This document shows positions 29,493 through 38,493 of a stretch of DNA of 64,000 nt, in pieces; position 1 is the stretch's first letter, and every line of letters begins with the position of its first letter. Source of the DNA: Blastococcus sp. Marseille-P5729 (GTDB lineage: Bacteria > Actinomycetota > Actinomycetes > Mycobacteriales > Antricoccaceae); contig NZ_OMPO01000001.1 of the NCBI RefSeq assembly GCF_900292035.1, positions 291,192 through 355,191 on the forward strand, given 5' to 3'. The position numbers and the translations under genes were made by a program. The notes under the pieces were generated by a model that was not told the origin of the DNA, did no database searches, and worked only from the letters and a program-made list of their open reading frames with translations.

Positions 29493-30997
29493 TGAGCGTC
29501 CGCCGCATCATCGGCACCGAGGTCGAGTACGGCATTAGCGTCCCCGGCGACCCGATGGCCAATCCGATGCTGCTGTCGGCCCAGTTGGTCGATGCATACG
29601 CGGCCACCGACACGCCGCGCCGCAAGCCGGCGTGGGACTGGGTGGGAGAGGATCCGCTGGCCGATGCCCGGGGCTTTCAGGTCCCGGCCGACGAGGCGCT
29701 CGACCACACCGGCAGGGACGCCGACGACGATCCGTACCTCGCCAATGTGGTGCTCACCAACGGCGCCCGGTTCTACGTCGACCACGCCCACCCCGAATAC
29801 TCCGCGCCCGAGGTCACCAATCCACGTGACGCGGTGCTCTGGGACAAGGCGGGGGAGCGGGTGGTCGAGGAAGCCGCGCGTCGACTGGCGTCCGTGCCGG
29901 GCAACCCGCAGATCTCGCTGTACAAGAACAACACCGACAACAAGGGCGCCTCCTACGGCACCCACGAGAACTACCTCGTTCGTAGATCGACACCGTTCGA
30001 TGATCTGGTCGAGCATCTGACGCCGTTCTTCGTGACCCGGCAGATCTACTGCGGTGCCGGACGCGTCGGCATCGGCCAGGACGGCTCCACCCCCGGGTTC
30101 CAGCTCTCTCAGCGAGCGGACTTCTTCGAGGCCGAGGTGGGTCTCGAGACCACCCTGAGACGACCGATCATCAACACCCGCGACGAGCCGCACGCCACGG
30201 CCGCCAAGTACCGGCGACTGCACGTGATCGTCGGTGACGCCAACCTGGCCGAGACGTCCACCTACCTCAAGGTCGGGACCGCAGCAGTCGTCCTCGCGAT
30301 GATCGAGTACGGCGCCGCCCCGAAGGGCCTGCGCCTGGCGGACCCCGTCCCAGCGATCCACGCGGTGTCCCACGACTGGCAGTTCACCAGGACCCTGGCG
30401 CTGCACGACGGGCGGCGGCTCACCGCCCTGCAGATCCAACGCGAGTATCTCGAGGCGGCCGAACGTTTCATGGCCCCCGACCTCGACCCCGCGACCGCCG
30501 AGCTGCTGACCACCTGGCGCGCAGTCCTCGACGCCCTCGAGAGCGACCCGATGAGCCTGGCCGACCGTCTCGACTGGGTGGCCAAGCTGCGGCTGCTGGA
30601 GGCCTACCGAGGACGCGACAGCCTCGGGTGGGCCAGCCCCCGCGTGGCCCTGGTCGACCTGCAGTACTCCGACGTACGCCTCGACAAGGGCCTGTACAAC
30701 CGGCTCGTGCACCGCGGCGCCATGCGCACCCTCGTCGACGAGGACGAGGTGCAGCAGGCCATGACCACCCCGCCTCAGGACACGCGGGCATACTTCCGCG
30801 GCGAGTGCATCCGCCGCTTCGGCCTCGACGTCGCCGCGGCGTCCTGGGACAGCGTCGTGCTCGACGTCGGGCGGCCAGGATATGTTCGAGTGCCGATGAT
30901 GGAACCCCAGCGCGGCACCAGAGCCCACGTCGAGGAGCTCCTGAGCACCGCACGGGACGCCGCCGACCTGGTCGACCGGCTCGCCACCACCCCCTGA
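29492..30997 (+). CDS. dop: Dop, Pup deamidase / depupylase
   Basis: 501 aa. Dop converts Pup's terminal Gln to Glu and removes Pup from substrates. It belongs with the glutamine-synthetase-like carboxylate-amine ligases: [13 protein letters not shown] at the N-terminus (nucleotide/metal Glu), [19 protein letters not shown] (about residues 147-165) and [10 protein letters not shown] (about 227-236). It is assigned Dop rather than PafA because it sits directly upstream of pup, is longer, and has the insert after [10 protein letters not shown]. Translationally coupled to mpa. The region to pup is 30 bp with AAGGAG. Confidence 0.95.
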   Translation: MSVRRIIGTEVEYGISVPGDPMANPMLLSAQLVDAYAATDTPRRKPAWDWVGEDPLADARGFQVPADEALDHTGRDADDDPYLANVVLTNGARFYVDHAHPEYSAPEVTNPRDAVLWDKAGERVVEEAARRLASVPGNPQISLYKNNTDNKGASYGTHENYLVRRSTPFDDLVEHLTPFFVTRQIYCGAGRVGIGQDGSTPGFQLSQRADFFEAEVGLETTLRRPIINTRDEPHATAAKYRRLHVIVGDANLAETSTYLKVGTAAVVLAMIEYGAAPKGLRLADPVPAIHAVSHDWQFTRTLALHDGRRLTALQIQREYLEAAERFMAPDLDPATAELLTTWRAVLDALESDPMSLADRLDWVAKLRLLEAYRGRDSLGWASPRVALVDLQYSDVRLDKGLYNRLVHRGAMRTLVDEDEVQQAMTTPPQDTRAYFRGECIRRFGLDVAAASWDSVVLDVGRPGYVRVPMMEPQRGTRAHVEELLSTARDAADLVDRLATTP

Positions 30998-31027
30998 CCA
31001 CCGCCACCACGACACGAAGGAGTCGAC

Positions 31028-31228
31028 ATGTCACAGGAGAACGTCGAACGCCAGCGACCCACCGGCGACGCCGAGCCTGACGACACCGCCGCTCCCGCAG
31101 CCGGCGCCGCCCAGGCCCACCAGCAGATGTCCGACGACCTCGACTCGATTCTCGACGAGATCGACGGCGTCCTCGAGTCCAACGCCGAGGAGTTCGTCAA
31201 GCAGTTCGTGCAGAAGGGCGGCCAGTAA
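31028..31228 (+). CDS. pup: Pup, prokaryotic ubiquitin-like protein
   Basis: 66 aa, acidic and mostly disordered. It ends VQKGGQ. The C-terminal Gln must be deamidated by Dop before PafA links it to lysines. [19 protein letters not shown] is the helix-forming part that pairs with Mpa's coiled coil. A good AAGGAG site lies 8 nt upstream. It is followed after 4 bp by prcB. Confidence 0.98.
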   Translation: MSQENVERQRPTGDAEPDDTAAPAAGAAQAHQQMSDDLDSILDEIDGVLESNAEEFVKQFVQKGGQ

Positions 31229-31232
31229 CCCC

Positions 31233-32111
31233 GTGCCACACGACACTCCGTTCGGCGGACTGCCGGCCCCCTATCTGAGCGAGGGCGGCTCGTCGTTCAC
31301 CGACTTCCTTGGCCGCGCCCAGCCCGACCTGCTGCCCGGGCGCCGCCCACTGCCGCCCGGCACCATCGGGGCCGACGCGCCGCACGGCACCACCATCGTC
31401 AGCGCCACCTTCGCCGGCGGCGTGGTGATTGGCGGGGACCGGCGCGCCACCATGGGCAACCTGATCGCCCAACGCGACATCGAGAAGGTGTACGCGGCCG
31501 ACGCGCACAGCGCGATCGGCATCGCCGGAGCCGCCGGCATCGCCCTCGACATGGTCCGGCTCTTCCAGATCGAGCTCGAGCACTACGAGAAGATCGAGGG
31601 CGCCACGCTCTCCCTCGACGGCAAGGCCAACCGGCTCTCCGCCATGCTGAAGGGCAACCTCTCGATCGCCCTCCAAGGGCTCGCCGTACTGCCGCTGTAC
31701 GTCGGGTATGACGAGGACCAAGCCCCAGAGCGCGCCGGCCGGATCTTCAGCTACGACGTCACCGGCGGATGCTACGAGGAGCAGTTCTTCCACGCCATCG
31801 GATCGGGCTCGATGTTCGCCAAGAGCTCGCTCAAGAAGCTCTGGAACCGCGATCTGGACGAGAACGGCGTCGTTCACGCCCTCATCGAGGCGCTCTACGA
31901 CGCCGCGGACGACGATACCGCCACGGGCGGGCCGGACCTCACCCGCGGACTGTTCCCGATCTGCATGGTCATCACCCGCGACGGCGTCCGGCGGGTCACC
32001 GACGCCGAGATCGAGCAGATCTGCGACGACGTCCTCTCCGGACGCACGCAGCGCCTGCGCCGCGACCGCTCCGTCTCCAGCGAGCACACCCCCCAAGGCT
32101 CCGGCCGATGA
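31233..32111 (+). CDS. prcB: 20S proteasome beta subunit precursor
   Basis: 292 aa from GTG 31233. A 52-residue propeptide ends ...ADAPHG; autocleavage before T53 (TTIVSATF) exposes the catalytic threonine. Other active-site residues are in GGDRRATMG (Asp) and IEKVYAAD (Lys). [13 protein letters not shown] and the YDAADDD region follow. It forms the inner proteolytic rings. Its stop is followed by CCAAGGAGCGCG, which is also the ribosome site repeated in the downstream 68-bp tandem array leading to prcA. Confidence 0.97.
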   Translation: MPHDTPFGGLPAPYLSEGGSSFTDFLGRAQPDLLPGRRPLPPGTIGADAPHGTTIVSATFAGGVVIGGDRRATMGNLIAQRDIEKVYAADAHSAIGIAGAAGIALDMVRLFQIELEHYEKIEGATLSLDGKANRLSAMLKGNLSIALQGLAVLPLYVGYDEDQAPERAGRIFSYDVTGGCYEEQFFHAIGSGSMFAKSSLKKLWNRDLDENGVVHALIEALYDAADDDTATGGPDLTRGLFPICMVITRDGVRRVTDAEIEQICDDVLSGRTQRLRRDRSVSSEHTPQGSGR

Positions 32112-32130
32112 CCAAGGAGCGCGCCAACGC

Positions 32131-32202
32131 ATGACCATGCCCATGTATCGATGCTCTCCGCCGCAGCCGAACGACCAGATCAAGGAGCGCGCAGCCGTAT
32201 GA
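32131..32202 (+). CDS. Candidate 23-codon leader ORF, copy 1 (prcA array)
   Basis: Starts [12 protein letters not shown], ends KERAAV, stop TGA 32200-32202. AAGGAGCGCG lies upstream, following the prcB stop. Its stop overlaps the ATG of copy 2 (ATGA). Whether it is translated is unknown. Confidence 0.35.
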   Translation: MTMPMYRCSPPQPNDQIKERAAV

Positions 32203-32270
32203 GTATGCCCATGTATCGATGCTCTCCGCCGCAGCCGAACGACCAGATCAAGGAGCGCGCAGCCGTATGA
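32199..32270 (+). CDS. Candidate 23-codon leader ORF, copy 2 (prcA array)
   Basis: Starts [12 protein letters not shown]; same peptide as copy 1 except residue 2. Own AAGGAG site inside copy 1. ATGA overlap with copy 3. Confidence 0.35.
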   Translation: MSMPMYRCSPPQPNDQIKERAAV

Positions 32271-32338
32271 GTATGCCCATGTACCGATGCTCTCCGCGGC
32301 AGCCGAACGCCATCAGTGAGGAGCGCGCCACCGCATGA
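32267..32338 (+). CDS. Candidate 23-codon leader ORF, copy 3 (prcA array)
   Basis: Starts [12 protein letters not shown] and ends ERATA; diverged in sequence but the reading frame and length are kept. Its TGA (32336-32338) overlaps the prcA ATG 32335, so translation would couple directly into prcA. Confidence 0.35.
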   Translation: MSMPMYRCSPRQPNAISEERATA

Positions 32339-33198
32339 CTATGCCCATGTATGCCTCGGCCGAGCAGATCATGCGGGACAAGACCGACTACGCCCGCAAA
32401 GGCATCGCCCGTGGTCGCTCCGTCGTCGTCCTGTCCGCAACCGACGGCGTCGTCCTCATCGCCGAGAACCCCTCCTCGACCCTGCACAAGGTCGCCGAGA
32501 TCTACGACCGCATCGGGTTCGCCGCCGTCGGCCGGTACAACGAGTTCGAGAACCTCCGCCAGGCCGGAATCCGATACGCCGACACCCGCGGCTTCGCCTA
32601 CGACCGCCGCGACGTCACCGGACGCGGCCTCGCCAACGCCTACGCCCAGACCCTCGGCACCATCTTCAGCGAGCAGCTCAAGCCCTTCGAGGTCGAGATC
32701 TGCGTCGCCGAGGTCGGACCCACCCAGGCCGACGACCAGCTCTACCGGCTCACCTTCGACGGATCGGTCGTCGACGAACCAGGTTTCGTCGCCATGGGAG
32801 GCCAATCCGACGCCATCACCACCAGCCTCAAGAGCAGCTACGACGACACCATCGACATCCAGCAGGCCATCACGATCGTCGTCCAGGCACTCTCGAGCGG
32901 CGGCAACGGTCCGGACCGGGAGATTCCCTCCACCAACCTCGAGGTAGCGGTGCTCGAACGCGGCCGCGAAGGCCGCGCCTTCCGGCGGCTTTCCACCGCC
33001 CGAATCGAGGAAATCCTCGGCAACGGCGAACCGGCCTCCAGCCCTGACGAGCCGCAATCCGCCAAGCCCGGCCAGGCGGACTCCGCCACCACACCCGCTC
33101 CGGAGTCACACGACACCCAGGACGACCAGGCCATGAGCACCGGCGGCGAATCCGAGCCGCCCCGCGACGAACCCGGCGAGAACCAGCCCTCCTCATGA
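32335..33198 (+). CDS. prcA: 20S proteasome alpha subunit
   Basis: 287 aa. Alpha subunits form the outer gating rings. [20 protein letters not shown] is the N-terminal gate peptide, followed by [40 protein letters not shown] and [17 protein letters not shown], all typical. There is no catalytic Thr, as expected. The last 50 residues are a Ser/Pro/Asp/Glu tail. I fixed the start at 32335 by homology to the gate peptide and the GAGGAG site inside repeat unit 3. Its TGA overlaps the first ATG of the pafA repeat (ATGA). Confidence 0.97.
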   Translation: MTMPMYASAEQIMRDKTDYARKGIARGRSVVVLSATDGVVLIAENPSSTLHKVAEIYDRIGFAAVGRYNEFENLRQAGIRYADTRGFAYDRRDVTGRGLANAYAQTLGTIFSEQLKPFEVEICVAEVGPTQADDQLYRLTFDGSVVDEPGFVAMGGQSDAITTSLKSSYDDTIDIQQAITIVVQALSSGGNGPDREIPSTNLEVAVLERGREGRAFRRLSTARIEEILGNGEPASSPDEPQSAKPGQADSATTPAPESHDTQDDQAMSTGGESEPPRDEPGENQPSS

Positions 33199-33263
33199 GC
33201 GCGCTGCCGCGCCGCATCTTCGGCATCGAGACTGTCCTGCCACGCCACCAGGACGCATCATGA
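33195..33263 (+). CDS. Candidate 22-codon leader ORF, copy 1 (pafA array)
   Basis: [16 protein letters not shown]... ending RHQDAS. Residues 1-13 match PafA except Ala3. The ATG overlaps the prcA stop and the TGA overlaps copy 2's ATG. Confidence 0.35.
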   Translation: MSALPRRIFGIETVLPRHQDAS

Positions 33264-33324
33264 GCGTGCTGCCGCGCCGCATCTTCGGCATCGAGACTGT
33301 CCTGCCACGCCACCAGGATGCATC
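33195..33324 (+). repeat. Two tandem 65-bp copies of the pafA translation-start region
   Basis: Units start at ATG 33195 and 33260; pafA proper starts at 33325, one more 65-bp step. Each unit is pafA codons 1-13 (ATGAGCGTGCTGCCGCGCC and onward, to ...GAGACT) plus a 26-bp tail with CCAGGA serving as ribosome site for the next ATG. Units differ at two bases. The period is 3n-1, so each 22-codon ORF ends in TGA overlapping the next ATG. Confidence 0.94.
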
Positions 33325-33328
33325 ATGA
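33260..33328 (+). CDS. Candidate 22-codon leader ORF, copy 2 (pafA array)
   Basis: [16 protein letters not shown]..., identical to PafA for 13 residues. TGA 33326-33328 overlaps the pafA ATG 33325. Confidence 0.35.
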   Translation: MSVLPRRIFGIETVLPRHQDAS

Positions 33329-34716
33329 GCGTGCTGCCGCGCCGCATCTTCGGCATCGAGACTGAATACGGCGTCACCTGTACATTCCAAGGCCAGCGCC
33401 GCCTCTCACCCGACGAAGTCGCCCGCTACCTCTTCCGCCGCGTCGTCTCCTGGGGACGCTCCTCCAACGTGTTCCTCGCCAACGGATCCCGCCTCTACCT
33501 CGATGTCGGCTCGCACCCCGAGTACGCCACCGCCGAGTGCGACTCGCTGCACGACCTCGTCGTCCACGACCGCGCAGGGGAGCGGATCCTCGAAGGACTC
33601 ATGCACGAAGCCGAGGAACGGCTCGCCGCCGAAGGAATCGACGGGCAGATCTACCTTTTCAAGAACAACACCGACTCCGCCGGCAACTCCTACGGCTGCC
33701 ACGAGAACTACCTGATCACCCGCAACCGCGAGCTCAGCAAGACGACCGAGGTGCTGGTCCCTTTCCTGCTCACCCGACAGATCATCTGCGGCGCCGGGAA
33801 GGTCCTGCAGACCGCCAAAGGAACCGTCTACGCCTTCAGTCAGCGAGCCGAGCACGTGTGGGAGGGGGTCTCCAGCGCGACCACGCGCTCGCGCCCCATC
33901 ATCAACACCCGCGACGAGCCGCACGCCGACGCCGAGAAGTACCGTCGCCTGCACGTGATCGTCGGCGACTCCAACTGCAGCGAGAGCACCACGCTGCTGA
34001 AGGTCGCCTCCTGCGATCTCGTGCTGCGCATGGTCGAGAGCGGCGTCAGCTTCCCCGACCTCACGATCGAGAACCCGATCCGCGCGATCCGCGAGATATC
34101 GAAGAACATCGATGACCTGGCGGCGATCAGGATGGCCAACGGGAGCACGATGACCGCGGTCGAGATCCAGCGGGTCTATCTCCAGCGGGCCATCGAGTTC
34201 TGTGCGCAGAACGATGTCGACCCCGAGCACCGGCAGGCAGTGACGCTATGGGAGCACACCCTCGATGCGATCGAGTCCGGGAACTACTCGGCGATCAACC
34301 GAAGCATTGACTGGGCCATCAAGAAAAACCTCATCGACCGTTACCGCGAACGGAACGGGCTCGACCTCGACGATCCTCGCGTGCTACAGCTCGACCTCGC
34401 CTATCACGACATCAAGCGGGGGAGAGGACTGTTCCCGGTGCTCGAGGCCAAGGGCGCGGTCGACCGGCTCAGCACGGACGAGCAGGTGTCGTCTGCGGAG
34501 ACGACACCACCCCAGACGACCAGGGCCAAGCTGCGTGGGGACTTCGTCCGCACGGCGCAGGAACTCCGCCGCGACGTCACCGTCGACTGGGTACACCTGA
34601 AGCTCAACGACCAGTCCGCCCGGACGATCCTGTGCCGCGACCCGTTCAAGAACGTCGACGAACGGGTCGAGCGGATGATCGAGGGCATGCGGCAGGCGGC
34701 ACCGCGGCCTCGCTGA
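33325..34716 (+). CDS. pafA: PafA, Pup-protein ligase
   Basis: 463 aa. PafA phosphorylates the Pup C-terminal Glu with ATP and forms an isopeptide bond to substrate lysines. [14 protein letters not shown] (about residues 6-19) has the essential Glu of the ligase nucleotide/metal site. [35 protein letters not shown] and [20 protein letters not shown] are the family core. The start at 33325 is the last of three identical-looking starts and the only one leading into the full frame. The 3' end overlaps the reverse-strand DUF3866 gene by 71 bp. Confidence 0.96.
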   Translation: MSVLPRRIFGIETEYGVTCTFQGQRRLSPDEVARYLFRRVVSWGRSSNVFLANGSRLYLDVGSHPEYATAECDSLHDLVVHDRAGERILEGLMHEAEERLAAEGIDGQIYLFKNNTDSAGNSYGCHENYLITRNRELSKTTEVLVPFLLTRQIICGAGKVLQTAKGTVYAFSQRAEHVWEGVSSATTRSRPIINTRDEPHADAEKYRRLHVIVGDSNCSESTTLLKVASCDLVLRMVESGVSFPDLTIENPIRAIREISKNIDDLAAIRMANGSTMTAVEIQRVYLQRAIEFCAQNDVDPEHRQAVTLWEHTLDAIESGNYSAINRSIDWAIKKNLIDRYRERNGLDLDDPRVLQLDLAYHDIKRGRGLFPVLEAKGAVDRLSTDEQVSSAETTPPQTTRAKLRGDFVRTAQELRRDVTVDWVHLKLNDQSARTILCRDPFKNVDERVERMIEGMRQAAPRPR

Positions 34717-35848
34717 GCAGACCCGCAGCGAACCGGCCGGCCGCCGCGTTGACGAGGAAGTAGGCGTAGTCCTCATCGAGCCCCCGTCCCATCGTGGAGA
34801 GCCGCACCGGGACCGCCCGCAGCGCGTCGTCGAGCCCCTCGGTGTGCACCTCGTGGATCGTCGCGCGATCGGGAAGGGCGGCCAGATCCCGGGTGATCGC
34901 CGCGCCCAGGCCGGGCCGCGACGTGGGCAGATCGCCGTCCGGCCCGGCCAGTCCAGCCGGCAGCGGGATGTCGACCGGCACCAGCCCGACCTTGAAGAAG
35001 GCCGTCGTGGAGTGATGCGAGACGCCGACATGGCGACCACGTGGGTCCGCGTCCGAGATGCGCAATGCTCCCACCGGCCGGCCACCCACGGCGTACGCCG
35101 CATTGAGCGCCTCGCCTGCGGCCACCCCTGAGAAGCCCCATGGCGTGCCCGTGCCCAGGTTGCCGGGCCCCTGGGTCACGATCGCCAGGTCCGCACGCAG
35201 TACCTCGCGTGCGGCGATCAGGCCGCTGTGCACCGTGACCGCCTCCAGGTCACCGCCGACCGCCTGGCCGACGGTGATCGTCCCGCACAGCAGCGAGCCC
35301 AGCTCCGCGACCGTCCGCGAGAACCAGGCGGGCAGCGCGCCACCGTCGGTCCAGACGTACGCGATCCGGGCCGCGGGCCGATCCGCCCGAACCCCCGCGA
35401 CGATCGCCGGCAACGCCGAGTGCAGATCGGCGGCAACCACGGGCATCCCGTCGACGCTCTCGCGCGCCGCGATAGCGGCGTGGTGCGGCGAGTCCTGCTC
35501 GTCCACCCCCAGGACGGTCGCCTGCAACGGGCTATAACGCATCTTCACCAGGTGTCCGGCGCCCTCTCGGTCCTCCGGCAGCCGATCGAGGTTCGCGATC
35601 ACCACGGCGTACCCGCCGGTGCCCAGGCCCATCGCCAGCGCAGTCGTGTTCACCAGCACTCGATCACCTACCGCGGGTAGACCCACGAGTGCGGGATAGG
35701 CGATCCCCTTTGCCTCGAAGTCGGGCTCATCACCCCGGCCCTGAACCGTCAGCCGCAGCTCCTGCGCGCCGCGCCAGCCTTTGCCGAGCGAGTCGACCCG
35801 AGCCTGCCGCCACCGGATAAGCGACCCATGCTCCCGCGCGTTCTGCAT
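34646..35848 (-). CDS. DUF3866 family protein
   Basis: 400 aa. [35 protein letters not shown] and [22 protein letters not shown] are typical DUF3866 segments. The family is conserved in actinobacteria next to the proteasome genes but has no known role. TAGTGT lies 6 nt before ATG 35848, so a leaderless start is likely, in the 61-bp divergent gap with pafB. It overlaps the pafA 3' end tail-to-tail by 71 bp. Confidence 0.88.
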   Translation of the reverse strand: MQNAREHGSLIRWRQARVDSLGKGWRGAQELRLTVQGRGDEPDFEAKGIAYPALVGLPAVGDRVLVNTTALAMGLGTGGYAVVIANLDRLPEDREGAGHLVKMRYSPLQATVLGVDEQDSPHHAAIAARESVDGMPVVAADLHSALPAIVAGVRADRPAARIAYVWTDGGALPAWFSRTVAELGSLLCGTITVGQAVGGDLEAVTVHSGLIAAREVLRADLAIVTQGPGNLGTGTPWGFSGVAAGEALNAAYAVGGRPVGALRISDADPRGRHVGVSHHSTTAFFKVGLVPVDIPLPAGLAGPDGDLPTSRPGLGAAITRDLAALPDRATIHEVHTEGLDDALRAVPVRLSTMGRGLDEDYAYFLVNAAAGRFAAGLLSEAAVPPAACPRSSARPVRRRS

Positions 35849-35854
35849 CCCGCC

Positions 35855-35860
35855 ACACTA
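35855..35860 (-). promoter_or_regulatory. -10 box TAGTGT for the DUF3866 gene
   Basis: On the reverse strand TAGTGT ends 6 nt before ATG 35848. Confidence 0.4.
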
Positions 35861-35896
35861 TCGGCTCGGCACCGGCTGCAACGGGCCTCCGGCGGC

Positions 35897-35902
35897 TAGG
35901 GT
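35897..35902 (+). promoter_or_regulatory. -10 box TAGGGT for pafBC
   Basis: TAGGGT ends 7 nt before GTG 35910, in the short divergent gap with DUF3866. Confidence 0.45.
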
Positions 35903-35909
35903 GGGCAAC

Positions 35910-36887
35910 GTGTCGAGCGCGAAGAACGAGAGGCTGCTGACCCTCCTCATCTGCCTGATGTCGACCCGCCAGTTCCTCACCGCTGACCGGATCCGGGACG
36001 CCGTCGTGGCGTACGGCCGCGACTACTCACCCAAGGGGCAGCAGGCCTTCGAGCGCAAGTTCGAGCGCGACAAGGAGGACTTGCGCGAGCTGGGGGTGAT
36101 CATCGAGACGGGCACCAACTCCTTCACCGACACCGTGCCCGGCTACCGGATCAAGGGGCGTGAGAACAATCTGCCGGACATCTCGCTGACGCCGGCCGAG
36201 GCCACCGTCGTCGCCCTCGCCTCCGACTGGTGGCGCAGCGCGCAGTTCGCCTCCGCGACCCAGGGCGCGGTCCAGAAGCTCAAGGCCGCGGGAATCGCGA
36301 TCGACGCCGAGCAGGCCGAGCAGTGGCAGCCGCAGCTGCGGGGCTCGGACGCCGCCTTCGACGTCCTGCTGCAGGCAGCGACCGAGCAGCGTGAGGTCCG
36401 CTTCGACTACCGCTCGCGCTCCAGCGAGCCGCCGATCTCCCGCCGGCACGTCCAGCCGTGGGGGCTCGTCTCCTGGAAGGCCCGCTGGTACCTCGTCGGT
36501 CATGACCTCGACCGCGGCGAGCAACGGGTGTTCCGTCTCTCGCGCATCGTGAGCGAGGTGGAGCTCGCGAGCGGCCCGGCGTCCTTCGAGCGGCCGGCCG
36601 ACCTCGACCTGCGCGCCGCCGTCGGGGGACCGGGCTTCAGCCAGCCGATCCGGGTGGTGCTGCGTCTGCACGGGGCTCAGGCCCCAGGGCTGCGGCGGAT
36701 GACGAATGGTGTCGAGCAGCCCTCGGACGACGACCTCATCGCGATCGCCGTCCGCGACGGCGGCATGCTCGCCGGGATCGTCGCGCCGTACGCCGGCCAG
36801 ATCGAGGTGATCGAGCCCCCGGAGGCGCGCGAGGCCGTCGTCCGGCGGCTCGAGCAGCTCGCGGCGATGACCGGAGGGCAGTCCTGA
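35910..36887 (+). CDS. pafB: PafB, WYL-domain transcriptional regulator
   Basis: 325 aa from GTG 35910 (SSAKNERLLTLLICLM). An N-terminal winged HTH (about residues 1-90, TRQFLTADRIRDAV) is followed by a WYL domain (about 150-230, with REVRFDYRSRS and RRHVQPWGLVSWKARWYLVG). In mycobacteria PafB and PafC form a heterodimer that activates the RecA-independent DNA-damage response, so these are not proteasome components despite the name. The upstream in-frame ATG 35781 lies inside DUF3866 and is rejected. TGATG overlap with pafC. Confidence 0.93.
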   Translation: MSSAKNERLLTLLICLMSTRQFLTADRIRDAVVAYGRDYSPKGQQAFERKFERDKEDLRELGVIIETGTNSFTDTVPGYRIKGRENNLPDISLTPAEATVVALASDWWRSAQFASATQGAVQKLKAAGIAIDAEQAEQWQPQLRGSDAAFDVLLQAATEQREVRFDYRSRSSEPPISRRHVQPWGLVSWKARWYLVGHDLDRGEQRVFRLSRIVSEVELASGPASFERPADLDLRAAVGGPGFSQPIRVVLRLHGAQAPGLRRMTNGVEQPSDDDLIAIAVRDGGMLAGIVAPYAGQIEVIEPPEAREAVVRRLEQLAAMTGGQS

Positions 36888-37855
36888 TGGGCGGCATCGG
36901 CAGTCAGCGAGCACAGCTGCGACGGATGAGCCTGCTGGTCCCGTTCCTGCTGACCCACCCTGGCACGTCGGTGGCGGATCTGGCCCGCGAGTTCGAGACC
37001 AGCCCGGCTCAGATCCGCAAGGACCTCACGACGCTGTCGTTCTGCGGCCTGCCCGGTCAGGGCATGGGCGATCTGATCGAGGTCGTGTACGACGGCGACC
37101 GCGTCTCGATCACCGAGAACGCCGGAATCGAGCGGCCGCTGCAGCTGACGGCCGCCGAAGCCAGCTCGCTTGTCATCGCGCTGCGCTCGCTCGCCCAGAG
37201 CCCCGGCACGGTCAGCCACGACGCCATCCTCGGAGCGCTGGCGAAGCTGGAGAGCGTCGCTGGGTCGCGGGTGCAGTCACCGGTCGCGGTCGAGCCGGCC
37301 CCGACGTCCGACGCCACGGACGAGCTGCGCGCCGCGCTCGAACGCGACCATGCCGTGCGGATCGACTACTGGACGGCATCCCGCGACGAGGTCACCACCC
37401 GCACGGTCGACCCCATCCGGCTGTTCCGGGTCGATGGGTTGGACTACCTGGAGGCGTGGTGCCGGCGCGCCGAGGCGGTGCGCACCTTCCGGCTGGATCG
37501 CATCGGCGCGCTCGACGTCCTCGACGAGCCGCGTGAGCAGCACGCCGGGCTCGAGCGGGATCTCAGCGCCGGTGTCTACACGCCGAGCGAGCACGACCTC
37601 GACGTGACCTTGGATCTCACCCGGGCTGGTCATTGGGTCACCGAGTACTACGACACCCAGCAGGTCAGCGACACCGACGACGGGGGAGCGCGAGTACGGC
37701 TGCGGCTCAGCCCCGACAGCCTGGACCGGCTGCTGACCCAATTGGGACCCGAGGGCATCGCTTCCTACGCCGACCCGGCCGTCTCTGCCGCGGCCGAGAG
37801 GGTCGCGCAGCGCAGCCGCGAGGCCCTGGAGCGCTACCGCCGCGGCGGACCATAG
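36887..37855 (+). CDS. pafC: PafC, WYL-domain transcriptional regulator
   Basis: 322 aa. HTH (about residues 1-80, SVADLAREFETSPAQIRKDL) and a WYL domain (about 145-225, VRIDYWTASRDEVTTRTVDP, GLDYLEAWCRRAEAVRTFRL). Partner of PafB, with the same layout and coupled translation (TGATG). The TAG stop (37853-37855) is also the first half of the -10 box for the next gene. Confidence 0.92.
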   Translation: MGGIGSQRAQLRRMSLLVPFLLTHPGTSVADLAREFETSPAQIRKDLTTLSFCGLPGQGMGDLIEVVYDGDRVSITENAGIERPLQLTAAEASSLVIALRSLAQSPGTVSHDAILGALAKLESVAGSRVQSPVAVEPAPTSDATDELRAALERDHAVRIDYWTASRDEVTTRTVDPIRLFRVDGLDYLEAWCRRAEAVRTFRLDRIGALDVLDEPREQHAGLERDLSAGVYTPSEHDLDVTLDLTRAGHWVTEYYDTQQVSDTDDGGARVRLRLSPDSLDRLLTQLGPEGIASYADPAVSAAAERVAQRSREALERYRRGGP

Positions 37856-37858
37856 ACT
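37853..37858 (+). promoter_or_regulatory. -10 box TAGACT overlapping the pafC stop
   Basis: TAGACT begins with the pafC stop codon and ends 7 nt before ATG 37866. Confidence 0.4.
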
Positions 37859-37865
37859 GGCACGC

Positions 37866-38117
37866 ATGGTCTGGTGGATCTGTCTCGCCGTCGTCGTGGT
37901 CGCACTCGTTGCGCTGGGCGCGATGCTCCTCGAGCTGCGCGCGAAGACGACCCGGCTGCAGAAGGCGATCACGCTCGCCCAGCAGCGCACCGAGCCCGGA
38001 ATCAACGCCGTGCGGCTGATCACCGCGATTCCGCGGCCGTCCCTCGCACTCGCCAAACCCGAGATGCGCGTCGTCGGCGCCGTGGGCGGCGCCTCGGAGG
38101 CCGACCGTCCTAGGTAG
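37866..38117 (+). CDS. Small single-TM protein between pafC and tatA
   Basis: 83 aa, no recognised family. One N-terminal membrane helix (about residues 2-22, VWWICLAVVVVALVALGAML), then a basic amphipathic stretch (LRAKTTRLQKAITLAQQ) and a short tail. It is likely a membrane anchor with a cytoplasmic coiled segment. The TAGACT box and lack of a ribosome site suggest a leaderless transcript. Next gene, 67 bp on, is tatA, which has similar architecture, but this protein lacks the TatA Phe-Gly hinge. Confidence 0.6.
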   Translation: MVWWICLAVVVVALVALGAMLLELRAKTTRLQKAITLAQQRTEPGINAVRLITAIPRPSLALAKPEMRVVGAVGGASEADRPR

Positions 38118-38184
38118 CGCGTGGTAGCACGGATCGCGACCGCGCGACATACACTGGCAGACGACCCCGAGACGAAGGAACGTC

Positions 38185-38475
38185 ATGAACCTCGGCCCGC
38201 TGGAGATCGCGATCATCGCGATCGTCATCTTCGCTCTGTTCGGATACAAGAAGCTGCCCGATGCCACCCGTGCAGTCGGCCGCTCGCTGCGCATCTTCAA
38301 GGGCGAGATGAAGGGCATGAAGGACGACGACCTCGCCACTAGAGCCGAGGCGCAGACCGTCCGGGCCCCCATCGAGAGCACCGGCGCGCAGCCGCAGCAG
38401 GCTCCCCGGACGACGCCCGCACATGATCAGCCCACCGTCAAGCCCACTCAGGTCCCGCCCACCTCGGCGACCTAG
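38185..38475 (+). CDS. tatA: Twin-arginine translocase subunit TatA
   Basis: 96 aa. MNLGPLEIAIIAIVIFALFG gives the short helix, FGYKKLPDATRAVGRSLRIF gives the Phe-Gly hinge and amphipathic helix, followed by a charged, Pro-rich tail. TatA forms the pore of the Tat exporter for folded proteins. GAAGGA site upstream. Followed after 18 bp by tatC. The Tat system would export the twin-arginine peptide encoded at 59.9 kb. Confidence 0.94.
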   Translation: MNLGPLEIAIIAIVIFALFGYKKLPDATRAVGRSLRIFKGEMKGMKDDDLATRAEAQTVRAPIESTGAQPQQAPRTTPAHDQPTVKPTQVPPTSAT

Positions 38476-38493
38476 CCCACCGCCCAGCGCATC

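Larger units (their letters stand above)
32131..32334 (+). repeat. Three tandem 68-bp copies of the prcA translation-start region
   Basis: Units begin at ATG 32131, 32199 and 32267; the real prcA ATG is at 32335, exactly one more period on. Each unit opens with ATG-ANN-ATGCCCATGTA, as prcA does, and ends with an (A/G)AGGAGCGCGC ribosome site before the next ATG. Units 1 and 2 differ by 2 bases; unit 3 is diverged (CGGCAGCC, GCCATCAGTGAGG). Unit middles (GCCGCAGCCGAACGACCAGATCA) show weak similarity to prcA codons 7-13. The period of 68 is 3n-1, so each unit's 23-codon ORF ends in TGA overlapping the next ATG. Confidence 0.93.

Noticed and set aside
27858..31015. Long reverse-strand open frames antisense to mpa and dop
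   Set aside because: They mirror strongly coding plus-strand genes and show only high-GC shadow composition, without any domain.
32131..33324. Insertion sequence or mobile element at the proteasome arrays
   Set aside because: The repeated DNA is the host genes' own start regions; no transposase, terminal inverted repeats or target duplication is present.
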